Virus record (IMG/VR): IMGVR_UViG_3300028388_003135
Span: 1 to 64,000 of that record
Source: a virus
Direction: 5' to 3' (one strand)
DNA length: 64,000 nt
This document shows positions 41,831-51,023 of the stretch, piece after piece. Numbering within the stretch: the first letter of the stretch is position 1; every line of letters begins with the position of its first letter. The notes beneath the pieces were generated by a model that made no database searches, was not told the origin of the DNA, and saw only the letters and a list, made by a program, of their open reading frames with translations. A program made the translations under genes and the position numbers.

Positions 41831-42358
41831 ATGGCATTAGAATCTCGACGACTGAAGATCATGGAGGCGCTGTCGGCTACGTTCTTGGCGCATACCGACC
41901 TAGCAGCACTCTTGCCAACGTGGCGGATTCAAAAGTCATTGTTTAATCGTTATCAACCTTGGCAGGCTGGCGGCTTGATCGCCGCGACGGGGACGGCCAA
42001 TCCTACACATGAAAATGTGGTGTCACGGTTCGAGTGGGGTATCTTGGTAGCGTGGGCGTTTCCGACTGATGGCAATACGGGCAACCAAACACAGCTGGAG
42101 AATATGCTTGCAATCGACGAGTGGATGGCGATCACTTTTTCATTCACTGGCAAGAACCGAGCGCCGGCGCCGATTGCAGCATTGGATAGTTCGTTCCCTG
42201 AAGCCGATCCGCACCATTTCACATTCGAGGGCGTCTCTGTCCAAGACGGTTCACCGTTTGTCGAGGGCGCGATTCGGAGCAACTTTGATGCAAACGCCAG
42301 GCATCTGATATTCAAAGTCAACATCCCTAAGCCAGACAACTCAAGCCTTGGAGCCTAA
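41831..42358 (+). CDS. Putative tail terminator/completion protein (175 aa)
   Basis: The product begins RRLKIMEALSATFLAH..ALLPTW, a helix then strand-rich body (WGILVAWAFPTDG, HHFTFEGVSVQDG), resembling minor tail proteins that cap the tube. Position between gpG-like and tail tube genes fits. No strong ribosome site is present; the leader hairpin ends just upstream. Confidence 0.55.
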   Translation: MALESRRLKIMEALSATFLAHTDLAALLPTWRIQKSLFNRYQPWQAGGLIAATGTANPTHENVVSRFEWGILVAWAFPTDGNTGNQTQLENMLAIDEWMAITFSFTGKNRAPAPIAALDSSFPEADPHHFTFEGVSVQDGSPFVEGAIRSNFDANARHLIFKVNIPKPDNSSLGA

Positions 42359-42361
42359 GCG

Positions 42362-42844
42362 GTGGCTGAATCAGACACGACGCAAGATGAAACCGATGCA
42401 CCAGCCGAATCGCAGCCTGCTCCTGCGAGCACTTCGGATAACCCGGCGCACTACAAAGCGAAGAAACCGCCAAAACGGACCACACCAAAGCCAAGTATTA
42501 AGGTGTCGCTTGGAGGGAGAGACGCGCAGCTATCGCTGTTCCATGTTACGAACTGCAAGAAGCGGAACCTAAAGCATATTTTCGCAATTGATCGCGAGGC
42601 AGCGGCAAGGATTTATAACGCCGACGAGTACCCTGGCAAACGTTTGGAGTCTGCTCCTAAGGATCTGCTTGCGGGGTTCGCGTTGCAAGCGGCTTCGTGT
42701 CCATGTAACGGGGAGGCCGTTTACGTCCAGGTCAGTTTGCCGACTCTGGCAGAAAATCATCCTAAGGCAGATCACAACCGACTGGCGAGCTTGCATGGCG
42801 TGGCTTTCATTTGCCGTACCTTCACTCAGGAGATGATTGGTTAG
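42362..42844 (+). CDS. Hypothetical tail-region protein (160 aa)
   Basis: The GTG start follows GGAGCCTAAGCG. The first 45 residues are Ala/Pro/Thr-rich and disordered; the rest (VSLGGRDAQLSLFHVTNCKK, FALQAASCPCNGEAVYV) is a mixed fold. A palindrome copy codes K-R-L-E. No family is known. Confidence 0.6.
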   Translation: MAESDTTQDETDAPAESQPAPASTSDNPAHYKAKKPPKRTTPKPSIKVSLGGRDAQLSLFHVTNCKKRNLKHIFAIDREAAARIYNADEYPGKRLESAPKDLLAGFALQAASCPCNGEAVYVQVSLPTLAENHPKADHNRLASLHGVAFICRTFTQEMIG

Positions 42845-43018
42845 ATGTCGCAATCACATGAAATGCGAGTTCAGCTCGCTGACAACGTTGGCGGAACCAC
42901 GAACGCAATTTCGCTAGCTGTTTCGGACCTTGATTTAGCAGGTGAGCGGATCTTCGGTCGCGAGGAGGGCAAGCGTGGCAGCAGGCTGCGTCGGAGCGCA
43001 AATGTATGGTTGGGTTGA
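42845..43018 (+). CDS. Small protein overlapping tail tube start (57 aa)
   Basis: ATG 42845 follows the previous stop directly and has AGGAGATGATTGG upstream. The 57-residue product (QLADNVGGTTNAISLAVSDL) runs 44 bases into the tail tube gene in another frame. It carries the strong AGGAGGG that the tube uses, so it may couple translation. Alternatively it is the tube N-terminus before a sequence error. Confidence 0.45.
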   Translation: MSQSHEMRVQLADNVGGTTNAISLAVSDLDLAGERIFGREEGKRGSRLRRSANVWLG

Positions 43019-43586
43019 TAAGGGCGCGAAGAACTATCAGTACACGCTTCTAACGATTAGTTCGATAACGATATCGATCAGTGAACAAGACTACGTTCGG
43101 ATGCGAGTCGACTTCATCGGCGGCGCCGAGACTGAGGTCGTTAGCTTTGCTGGCACGCCGCCGGACATTGACTGCAATAGCGAGTTCATCGCATCGGATT
43201 GCACGTTCACGATTGGCGGCACTGCTTATCCATTCAAGTCGTTCGAGCTGACGATCAACAATCAACTCGCATCCAATCAGCATGAGAACGCGCAGACGCG
43301 ATCAATCTTCGAATCCGAGGATTTGCTCATTACGTCCAACATCACGACAGGTTGGCGGACGGACACGACAGGACTCTACCGACGGGCGGTCGCGGGCGAC
43401 GATTCTGCGACCCTAGTATTTACTGATGGCACCGATACGTATACCTTCACTTTCGGTAACACCGCGATTCCAGACAGAGGGCCGTCTGTGGGTAGCGGTG
43501 AAATCATCCGTAACATAGCGATGATTCACGAAGGCACTGGCCCTGACGGTACCGACTTGCCGCAGATATCCATCGCGAAGTCTTAA
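42975..43586 (+). CDS. Major tail tube protein
   Basis: GTG 42975 has AGGAGGG 6 bases upstream (42963-42969), making it the best start. The 203-residue beta-rich product has YTLLTISSITISISEQDYVR, FELTINNQLASNQHENAQT and LVFTDGTDTYTFTFGN, the pattern of phage tail tube proteins. It precedes the frameshifted chaperone genes and tape measure, the canonical tail order. Confidence 0.75.
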   Translation: MAAGCVGAQMYGWVDKGAKNYQYTLLTISSITISISEQDYVRMRVDFIGGAETEVVSFAGTPPDIDCNSEFIASDCTFTIGGTAYPFKSFELTINNQLASNQHENAQTRSIFESEDLLITSNITTGWRTDTTGLYRRAVAGDDSATLVFTDGTDTYTFTFGNTAIPDRGPSVGSGEIIRNIAMIHEGTGPDGTDLPQISIAKS

Positions 43587-43595
43587 GAGACTCCT

Positions 43596-44063
43596 ATGAC
43601 GACCGACCCAAAGGATTTGACTGGCCCTAGCGATCCACCTGACCGCATTCCACAACGAAACTTACTCAGCGCAACTGACAACGTGATTCGCGACGGATGG
43701 TCGCAAGAAGGCTACATTGCAGAGAGTTCGATCAACGGTGAACTCGGCTTTACTTATCGGCCTTTCCTGCCAGAAGACGTCGCGGCAATCGACGGTTTCA
43801 TTGCACAGAACCAGCGAGCAGCGCCAAGGGAGGTTGTGAAGTCGTTGGCAAATGAGATCGCCAAACGTTTGGATAGTTGGACGGAGGGGGAGCCGCCAAA
43901 CTACGAAAGCCTTCGACGAGTTCGGTATCCTGTTCTTAAACGCATGTACGACATCATGGCAGGGTACGAGGCAAGCGACGAAGCGCCTGATGCGGACGAG
44001 CCACCGAAAGGTGAGGACCCGGGCAAGCCGATTAACCTGACGGAGATGATAAAAAACTCATAG
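43596..44063 (+). CDS. Tail assembly chaperone G
   Basis: The 155-residue zero-frame product lies between tail tube and tape measure and ends at a -1 slippery site, A-AAA-AAC at 44051-44057, six bases before its TAG. This is the classical G/GT arrangement of siphophages: G coats the tape measure, and a minority GT fusion recruits tube subunits. The C-terminal 30 residues are acidic and disordered. Confidence 0.85.
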   Translation: MTTDPKDLTGPSDPPDRIPQRNLLSATDNVIRDGWSQEGYIAESSINGELGFTYRPFLPEDVAAIDGFIAQNQRAAPREVVKSLANEIAKRLDSWTEGEPPNYESLRRVRYPVLKRMYDIMAGYEASDEAPDADEPPKGEDPGKPINLTEMIKNS

Positions 44064-44470
44064 CGGCGATTGATCTGGCAATCGAGCATCCGCAATTAGC
44101 AAGGACCAGCTGCCAGACATGCCGCCTATACAAGCTTGACGAGAACTGGGAGGTTCGAAAGTCGAACCGAGGCAACAAGCTTCGCCGAATTGGAGATCCT
44201 CCCTGCGAAACTCCGGAAGGTTGTCCGAAAGGCCATCATCGGAATCCGATTGAGTACAGACTTCGGGACTACAAGTTGATCGAACTCTACTTCGCGACGA
44301 AGGCGATGGGAGGGCACAACCTAACGCAAGCCGAAAGAGGAGACCGACTACTCCAATCGCTGTTTTCGCTGTTGGAGCAGAAGTTCAGAGCGATCGACCA
44401 GCAACACGCGCAAGCCAGTTCGACCATGATCGCCAATGCAATGATCGCGAGAGTGCCACGTGACCAATAA
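43596..44470 (+). CDS. Tail assembly chaperone GT, -1 frameshift product
   Basis: Slipping at 44051-44057 moves the ribosome into a frame open from 44057 to the TGA ending at 44470, adding about 137 residues. This extension has CQTCRLYKLDENWEV, then PPCETPEGCPKGHH, a CxxC...C-x4-C set that could bind zinc, and a helical end. No independent start with a good ribosome site exists for the T part, which supports frameshifting. The end overlaps the tape-measure GTG by 11 bases. Confidence 0.85.
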
Positions 44471-46859
44471 GAAACTCGTTTACGAATTGGCCGCAGTACG
44501 CGATCCACGGTCTGGCCAAGCAGTCAAGCAGTTCAGCCGCGAGATCCTCAGCGAATACGCGAAGATCAAAAAACAGACTCCCGGTCTGGGCGACCAGGCC
44601 AAGGAGTTGGCGGCAACTGCTAGGCAAGCATTCTCAACCGCTCGCAAGACGTTCCGAACGTTCAAGGACTTCGAGGACGCAAAGGTCAAGGTCGCGGAAG
44701 ATGCTCAGCGTGCGATCCAAGAGACCATCGCAGAAGGCCACAAGCAAGGCGTGGCAACGATGGAGAATTCGCTCGCGATCTCTGTTGAGATGTCCAAAGC
44801 AGCGGCAGCAGAGATCGAACAGATCAACAAGCGTCAAACGCGATTCCTGAATCGCGAATCCGGCTTGCGTACCCAGAAGGAGATCGCTGAGCAACGAAAG
44901 CAGGAGGCAGAGGGGCGGCGGTCGCTTGCCAAACGTTTGGCCGACTTCAAGAAGGCAAAGGCAGAAGAACGCCGGATAGCCAAGAAAGCTGCCGACGACA
45001 TGCGCAGGGCAGAAGAGCGCGCGCACGCAGCTGCGGAGGCAGATGTATCCCGTCGCAGAGAGTTTGCTAACTCAGCAAACGAGTATTTCAATCGCTTCGA
45101 CGATCAGCTTGGGAGAGCGCTTGATGGTGTCGGTCGCGTATCACGCGGTTTCGTAGCTCTTGGGTTGGTAGGCGAGGACTCGCTGCAAGAGCTCACAGAT
45201 GGCTTGCTGACAATGCAAGGTGCGTTCGATGTTATCTCCGGTGGTGCTTCGGTCATCATGGGAATGCAAAAGGCGATGCAAGCCTATGCCGTTGCTACAC
45301 AGTTTGCTGCAGCAGCACAACAAACACTCGCCGCGACCGCGCCTGGCGGTGGAGGTTCGAGAGGGCGGAAAGGTGGCAGTCGTCGCGGCGGTGGTAGCAG
45401 TGCAGCATTGACAGGAGCAGCAGCAATTGCGGCCAACCAGTTCGTTCCCGCGATCACCGGCTCTGGAGCATTAGCAGCTGCAGGCGCTACGTTCACGGTC
45501 GGATCCGCAGCAGCGTTAGCAACCAGCGTGTTTGATTCTGGTCGGGGCTATTTGGACTACGCATCGGGACGCTCACGCAATGTCGGCGTTCGTTCTGGTT
45601 CGATCTCGGACATCTTCAATCGGAATATCGTTAATCCTGCCGCTGGCATGTTCGACGAGTTCACCGGCAACACCGACACCGCAGCGGCGCAGGCTCGAAT
45701 CAGCAGCCGCAAGGTTGCCAAGATGGAAGAAGAGGTGAAAGCCGTCATTGCACAACGGCTTGCAATCGAGGAGAAGATCAACGAGCAATACGAAGCACGC
45801 GAAGGCATCCTATCCAAAATGCGTTCGTTTCACGAAACCATCATGGATCTCCAGCTATCCGAAGCGGACAACAGCGAAAAACGAGTGCTTCTGGCTAAGC
45901 ATGTTCACGACTATGAGAATCGCATAGCAGCGGTGCGGGAACGCATGGACTCGTTAACAGATGCGAATGAGGGCCAGCGAGCGTCACTATTGGAGCGCGA
46001 GGCATCGCTTGCGGGTCGCCTTCGGGACATCACCAAGGAGCGATTCGAGGTCGAGCGAGACATCATCAAGGAGAAGGCAGCGGGCGCGGCGAAGGCTCAG
46101 CAAGCAGCCGAACGTGAGCTAGATACGATCAAACAACGAACCAAGGCAGCAAGAGATTCGCTGTTGTCGTCAGAGGTTCGATTCGGCCTAATGAGCGACG
46201 AGGACCAAACCGAGATTCTTGGGCTGCTTCAGAAAGGTCGGTCTGGCAAACGTTTGGACGTTGACGAGCTTCGCAAGCTACAAGGGCTCGGCTCCAAAGA
46301 GGCGACGGAGATAGTCAACCGTCAGGCATTGGCTCGGGCCGGCGGTTTGTTTCAGCCGCAGAGTGCAGCGCTCGAGTCTATCGAAAGGCAGCGAGCCAAG
46401 TTACAACTTGAGGAAGCAAGGGTCCTGCGTGGTGCCAGGGGCGATTTTGACGAAGATGGCAACCGCATCGGCCTACGTTTGGGCATTCGCGGCTCAAACG
46501 CTCTTGATGGCATTGCAGGGCGACGACAGCGTCTGAACGCTCAGGAGGCCCGTATACGAGCGCAAATGGCGGGAGAGCAAAGATTACGGGATAGCGTGTT
46601 TGGACGCGAGAGACGCGAGCTGGACGCATTAGCGGGGCGACAGAACAAGGTCGAAGCGCGAATTCAGCACCAAATCAGCGTTCAGGCGAAGTTTGACCAG
46701 ACCGCTGAGGCTATAGGCGATGCTATGGTAGAACGGCTAATGCAGCAGATGCAACCGTTCGTGAACCGGATCCACAGTCAGATGGCGACTCACGACGAGC
46801 AAATCGCGGGCCTGCTTCGAGTTCGGCGTCAGACCATACCAGGCCAAGGGGGGTTCTAG
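44460..46859 (+). CDS. Tape measure protein
   Basis: The 799-residue product has long coiled-coil stretches (about 20-200 and 400-600) around a hydrophobic, glycine-rich centre (about 225-360, with GGGGSRGRKGGSRRGGG), typical of tape measures that set tail length and may form a membrane channel. The GTG start lies inside the GT extension. At about 1.5 A per residue, the tail would be about 120 nm long (inference). Confidence 0.85.
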   Translation: MTNKKLVYELAAVRDPRSGQAVKQFSREILSEYAKIKKQTPGLGDQAKELAATARQAFSTARKTFRTFKDFEDAKVKVAEDAQRAIQETIAEGHKQGVATMENSLAISVEMSKAAAAEIEQINKRQTRFLNRESGLRTQKEIAEQRKQEAEGRRSLAKRLADFKKAKAEERRIAKKAADDMRRAEERAHAAAEADVSRRREFANSANEYFNRFDDQLGRALDGVGRVSRGFVALGLVGEDSLQELTDGLLTMQGAFDVISGGASVIMGMQKAMQAYAVATQFAAAAQQTLAATAPGGGGSRGRKGGSRRGGGSSAALTGAAAIAANQFVPAITGSGALAAAGATFTVGSAAALATSVFDSGRGYLDYASGRSRNVGVRSGSISDIFNRNIVNPAAGMFDEFTGNTDTAAAQARISSRKVAKMEEEVKAVIAQRLAIEEKINEQYEAREGILSKMRSFHETIMDLQLSEADNSEKRVLLAKHVHDYENRIAAVRERMDSLTDANEGQRASLLEREASLAGRLRDITKERFEVERDIIKEKAAGAAKAQQAAERELDTIKQRTKAARDSLLSSEVRFGLMSDEDQTEILGLLQKGRSGKRLDVDELRKLQGLGSKEATEIVNRQALARAGGLFQPQSAALESIERQRAKLQLEEARVLRGARGDFDEDGNRIGLRLGIRGSNALDGIAGRRQRLNAQEARIRAQMAGEQRLRDSVFGRERRELDALAGRQNKVEARIQHQISVQAKFDQTAEAIGDAMVERLMQQMQPFVNRIHSQMATHDEQIAGLLRVRRQTIPGQGGF

Positions 46860-47581
46860 TGCGGTTGAAAATCGGTTCCTTTCTTCGGCCGAACAACGAA
46901 GCGACGGCCAATATTAGCTATCGTCCGCTCTACGACGCCAAGCAGCGAATGTATGGCGTGATGGAGACGTGGCAGATCAGCGGTCGTTTGACTATCAACC
47001 CTGGTGGGCAAACAGAGATGGACGCTGCGCTGAGGATTCTGCGCAGGGACTTCAGCCAGCAAGAACCGGATTTAGTCTTCATGCATGACGACGGGTTCAC
47101 AGAGAGCGAGCAGCAGCTCAAGCGTCAGAATTGCGTGTCAGGTCCAACAGTAACCGCGCTGGGTTTGCCTCGCGATGCCGAGGATGTTTACGCGACGGGG
47201 ATGACCTACACCGCAACATTTGAAGCAGAGACCAGGCTATCAGGAGCGACCGGCAATCCAATCATCGAGTTCAACGAAACCTTATCGAATCCGGAAGGTG
47301 GAACCAAGCTCGGATTCGTTGGTGGCTCAATCGGCTTGGCAGAGCGCCAGGTGTTCCAGCAGAACGCTCCCTACATCTACATTCAGGCAGGGTTTGCGGT
47401 CGGCAAATACGGATACGTAGCACCACCACTGCCGCTATGGCCAAACCTGCAACTCGAACGCAATAAGCCTGTGTTAGTTGGCCCCAGAAAGCTTGGTCGC
47501 ATTAACACCGAGTACGTGACACAATGGTCATACCGAATGGGTAACGAGTTTCCGTTGTCCGGTGTTCCCCACGAACTGTAA
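46859..47581 (+). CDS. Distal tail protein candidate (240 aa)
   Basis: The GTG overlaps the tape-measure stop by one base. The protein is strand-rich and sits where the distal tail/baseplate hub ring protein normally follows the tape measure. No motif beyond position is decisive. Confidence 0.55.
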   Translation: MRLKIGSFLRPNNEATANISYRPLYDAKQRMYGVMETWQISGRLTINPGGQTEMDAALRILRRDFSQQEPDLVFMHDDGFTESEQQLKRQNCVSGPTVTALGLPRDAEDVYATGMTYTATFEAETRLSGATGNPIIEFNETLSNPEGGTKLGFVGGSIGLAERQVFQQNAPYIYIQAGFAVGKYGYVAPPLPLWPNLQLERNKPVLVGPRKLGRINTEYVTQWSYRMGNEFPLSGVPHEL

Positions 47582-47601
47582 ACAAACGTTTGGATTGAGG
47601 C

Positions 47602-48822
47602 ATGGCTACTAGAACCTGGACAGGCGCGGCCCGAAACATTGCACAAGTCGCTACATCGAGCGGTACGTGGGCTACTGGAACCTATACCTACACGATCAAC
47701 GGCAAAGACGTTTCCTATGTCGCTACGTCGAGCGGCGCGGCAAATGTGATTCCCGGCATCGCAGCAGCGATCGAAGCGGCTGCGATCCCAGAGTTCTCTG
47801 AGCTCACGCTAACGCAAGATACTGTTGGCGGTACGTTGACGTTCACGGCGGCCACAGCAGGCAAGCCGTTCGTTATGACTACGTCGGGTCCGGCGGGATT
47901 CACTCACACCGCGACAACAGCTAGCACCGGCGCAGAGTATTTCGACAATGCTGACAACTGGGCAGAGGGCGCTGTTCCGATCACCGGTGACGATATTGTA
48001 TTTGCGGACTCAGCGATTTCGTGTCGATACGCTTTAGATCAGACTGGCGTCGATCCAGACTCTTGCACAGTACGGGCGACCTTCACTGGTGAAATCGGTT
48101 TGCCGCCTACAAACACTAGCAATTATCCCGAGTACCGCGACCGGTATCTCAAATTCGGCGGCGGTGCAGCAATCACGCTAACTGTTGGTGGCGGGCAGGG
48201 TAATCAATCAAGCCTGATTCTTATCGACACCAACGGGGCGGACACCACGCTACAACTCTATGGTTCGGGCTCAGCACAGAACACGCCCTACCCATTCAAC
48301 CTGAAAGGCACTGGCGCGGGCTCCGATCTCTCCTGCTACGGCGGCTCAGGCTTGTTCGAGTCCTGTACCGCAGACAACTTCTTCGCGACTCCTTTCGAGG
48401 CTGGCGGCGATGTTTATGAGCTCGATAGCAACTGCTCGATAGCAACGTTGCGGTCGACCAGCGCAGCGAACGTTCGCTTATACGGCGCAATAACTACGCT
48501 GCTCGAAGCGTTAGGCGGTTCGCAAGTTACAACGTTCGGAGCAGCTGCGGCTCCAACTGTTCGAACCGCTACAGGCGGTCGCATACTTTGGGCGTCTACC
48601 GGAGGCATCTCAACGCATCTCTATTGTGAACACCAAGGGTTCATAAGCTTCAACGAGGATGCGAGTGCTAAAACGGTCGCAAACGCCACCATGTACGCTG
48701 GCAGCGAATTGCTTGATCCGCTGGGCGTGGTAACCTTTACCAACCCAATTAACCTGACGGGTTGTTCGCTTGCCGACGTAACTCTTGACGTAGGACGGAA
48801 CCGAACGCTCGCCATAGCATAG
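47602..48822 (+). CDS. Beta-rich virion protein (406 aa)
   Basis: ATG 47602 is preceded by GATTGAGGC, 10 bases after a palindrome copy. The sequence is dominated by Thr/Ser/Gly strands (TWATGTYTYTINGKDVSYVA), like phage adhesion or beta-helix proteins. It lies in the tail-tip region. No enzyme motif is visible. Confidence 0.6.
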   Translation: MATRTWTGAARNIAQVATSSGTWATGTYTYTINGKDVSYVATSSGAANVIPGIAAAIEAAAIPEFSELTLTQDTVGGTLTFTAATAGKPFVMTTSGPAGFTHTATTASTGAEYFDNADNWAEGAVPITGDDIVFADSAISCRYALDQTGVDPDSCTVRATFTGEIGLPPTNTSNYPEYRDRYLKFGGGAAITLTVGGGQGNQSSLILIDTNGADTTLQLYGSGSAQNTPYPFNLKGTGAGSDLSCYGGSGLFESCTADNFFATPFEAGGDVYELDSNCSIATLRSTSAANVRLYGAITTLLEALGGSQVTTFGAAAAPTVRTATGGRILWASTGGISTHLYCEHQGFISFNEDASAKTVANATMYAGSELLDPLGVVTFTNPINLTGCSLADVTLDVGRNRTLAIA

Positions 48823-48834
48823 GCAAACGTTTGG

Positions 48835-50640
48835 ATGACTAAGCACTGTCAGTTCTATTTCGCGGGAATCCCCTCTGAAGCCGGAACGTTCCCGCTGCAA
48901 GCAGGCGTCGAGCCGTCGACGGGGCAACTATCGTTCACAATCAGCAACGGCTCACGACTGCCGCAAATCGGCGACGTAACAATTACCGATGGTGCTGGGT
49001 CGGCGCGGGTGTTCAGGAACTGCCGAATCGTGCGGTCAATCCGCTCAACCGGCACAAGTGGCCAAATGTACGAGGTCACGTTTGTTGATCGTCGTTGGCT
49101 ATGGGCTAGCGATCATTACGCAGTGTCGGGCGAATATAACCGCAACGAAACTGACTACCCGAACAACAGGACCCCTCGGCAGCTGGCAGTCATCTTGGCG
49201 CAGTTCATGGGCGAGTCTGGGTTCGATGTGTCGGCGTTCCCACATGCGGTAGCGTTCCGGACACCTAAGACCAAGCAGCTGCGAATCAAGTTCTTTCAAG
49301 GTCCACTGAAGAAGTGGGATGCAGACAATCCAGCCTCTGAGCTCGATACGCTCTGCCAAGAGTATGGGATGATTCCTAGCCTCTCAACGTCCGACCGCCT
49401 GGTTGTCCATCCAATCGGTTCCGGTCGCCAACCGTTCAGCGACCAACGGCTAATCGAAAACACCAACGGCATCGAGCCGCCGGTGATACCGCGATCGCTC
49501 GTCTTCGAGGGTGGTCAAACGTCGATCCAACACGATTTAAAGCTGGTTCCGGTTGGCAAAGAGGTTACTGGCGATAAAGCTGGGCAGTTTATCGACATCG
49601 ACGACTTGAGCTATAAGCCTTCAATTGGCTGGGAGCGAGATGACCCTAATACGTTCTTGACTGTTCTCAGAGAACACGGTCGACGAGCACAGCGATTAGC
49701 TCAGGAGCACATCTGGACGCTATATGCGGTTGGCGATGGATTCCAGCTACCGTTGCCGCCGTTTGTTCTTGCAAACAAGAATAAGAAAGGCGGACTCACT
49801 ACGCAGCAGGTTCAGCAGATCAAACAGGATTTCAAGATCAACGCAGGCACATCGAAAGTGCAAAGCGAACGGTGGAGGATCCTGCCAGTTAACGCTCAAC
49901 AGAACTTCACCTACCAGCAAGAGCCAGCAGAAGTCATTGGTTACTTCAACCTTGCGAACTCGACGCAAAGGAACGTGACCAACATAGCGGATTACGCTAG
50001 TTTGCCAGCCGACGCAACCAACTACGACAAGTTGATCGCGACGATGCCGCTGCCGGATAACAGCAAGTTACACTACACAGATGGGTTTACGCTGAATCAA
50101 ACGTTTGGATTCGTGAAGTTCAATAGGCCGGTTTACTTCGTCGAGCAGGGGGTTGGTCTTCGTCCAGCCGTGATACGCTTGCGGACCAGCTTCCCTTTGA
50201 GGTTCCGCGATACTGCGGCAGTGCTGTGTCAGCAGTTCTGGCAGAGCCCTGGCAGTCCGCAGGCCGTTAATGTGGCGACGATGGTAAAGCGGTCGGATAT
50301 CTGGTATGAATATGACACGCAGGGGAACAATAATCAGACTGAGTTCACCGCTGCCGCATTCGACTCCCTGCTATCAAGGCTGAACCAATACAAGATCGGT
50401 GTAGGAGTTAGCCAAACATTCAGAGGCTTTGCGTTCGACTACATGCCAGACGGAATTGTAAGAACGGTAACGTTTGCAAAGGCATATCAAGGAGGAGGAA
50501 CCACCTCGGTCGATTTCAATATGGAACGACCGGACCTCTACACAACATTAGCAGAGATCCGCAACCGGAGGGCCTTAAGCTATCAGGCCCGCAAGGTACT
50601 GGAAGATCAGCGAAAACGGGCACGTGGACTACTTCGATAG
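48835..50640 (+). CDS. Tail tip/baseplate protein (601 aa)
   Basis: The ATG lies one base after a palindrome flank (CAAACGTTTGGATGACTA, the same 18 bases as at 56860). The protein has a mixed fold with VTFVDRRWLWASDHYAVSGE and ELDTLCQEYGMIPSLSTSDR, which resembles the Mu gp44-like/lysozyme-free hub domains that handle the tail tip. No lytic motif is visible, so the hub call is by position and fold pattern. Confidence 0.55.
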   Translation: MTKHCQFYFAGIPSEAGTFPLQAGVEPSTGQLSFTISNGSRLPQIGDVTITDGAGSARVFRNCRIVRSIRSTGTSGQMYEVTFVDRRWLWASDHYAVSGEYNRNETDYPNNRTPRQLAVILAQFMGESGFDVSAFPHAVAFRTPKTKQLRIKFFQGPLKKWDADNPASELDTLCQEYGMIPSLSTSDRLVVHPIGSGRQPFSDQRLIENTNGIEPPVIPRSLVFEGGQTSIQHDLKLVPVGKEVTGDKAGQFIDIDDLSYKPSIGWERDDPNTFLTVLREHGRRAQRLAQEHIWTLYAVGDGFQLPLPPFVLANKNKKGGLTTQQVQQIKQDFKINAGTSKVQSERWRILPVNAQQNFTYQQEPAEVIGYFNLANSTQRNVTNIADYASLPADATNYDKLIATMPLPDNSKLHYTDGFTLNQTFGFVKFNRPVYFVEQGVGLRPAVIRLRTSFPLRFRDTAAVLCQQFWQSPGSPQAVNVATMVKRSDIWYEYDTQGNNNQTEFTAAAFDSLLSRLNQYKIGVGVSQTFRGFAFDYMPDGIVRTVTFAKAYQGGGTTSVDFNMERPDLYTTLAEIRNRRALSYQARKVLEDQRKRARGLLR

Positions 50641-50663
50641 CAAAGACCGACAAGGTGGAGCAA

Positions 50664-51020
50664 ATGGCCAAGAGCAAAACAACGCAAATTCTAAGAGTTC
50701 GATGCCGCATCAACAACGCGCTAAATCGATGGGAAGTATTGTCGTCAGCAAACGATACTGACCTGGACTTAGACGCTGGCTGGTTCATCCCTCGGTCTGT
50801 GACTGAGGTTGATTTAGTTGTTTCGCGGCAGGTGCCAGAGGCAGAGTACTACAAAACCCACTATCTGGTTTTACTCGAAGACAGCGGGGAGATTCCAGCA
50901 ACGGGCGACCTTCTCCCAGCGTCTTGTGTAGAGGCGATAAGCAAACGTTTGGATGCTTTGCTTGGTCGCAAGCTCAATGGCCCGGCGGCGGAAGTTCTTT
51001 GTATACAGGTCGAGTACTAG
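50664..51020 (+). CDS. Hypothetical tail-region protein (118 aa)
   Basis: ATG 50664 follows GGTGGAGCAA. A strand-rich N-terminus (ILRVRCRINNALNRWEVLSS) and helical end. A palindrome copy reads K-R-L-D. No family is known. Confidence 0.6.
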   Translation: MAKSKTTQILRVRCRINNALNRWEVLSSANDTDLDLDAGWFIPRSVTEVDLVVSRQVPEAEYYKTHYLVLLEDSGEIPATGDLLPASCVEAISKRLDALLGRKLNGPAAEVLCIQVEY

Positions 51021-51023
51021 CAG

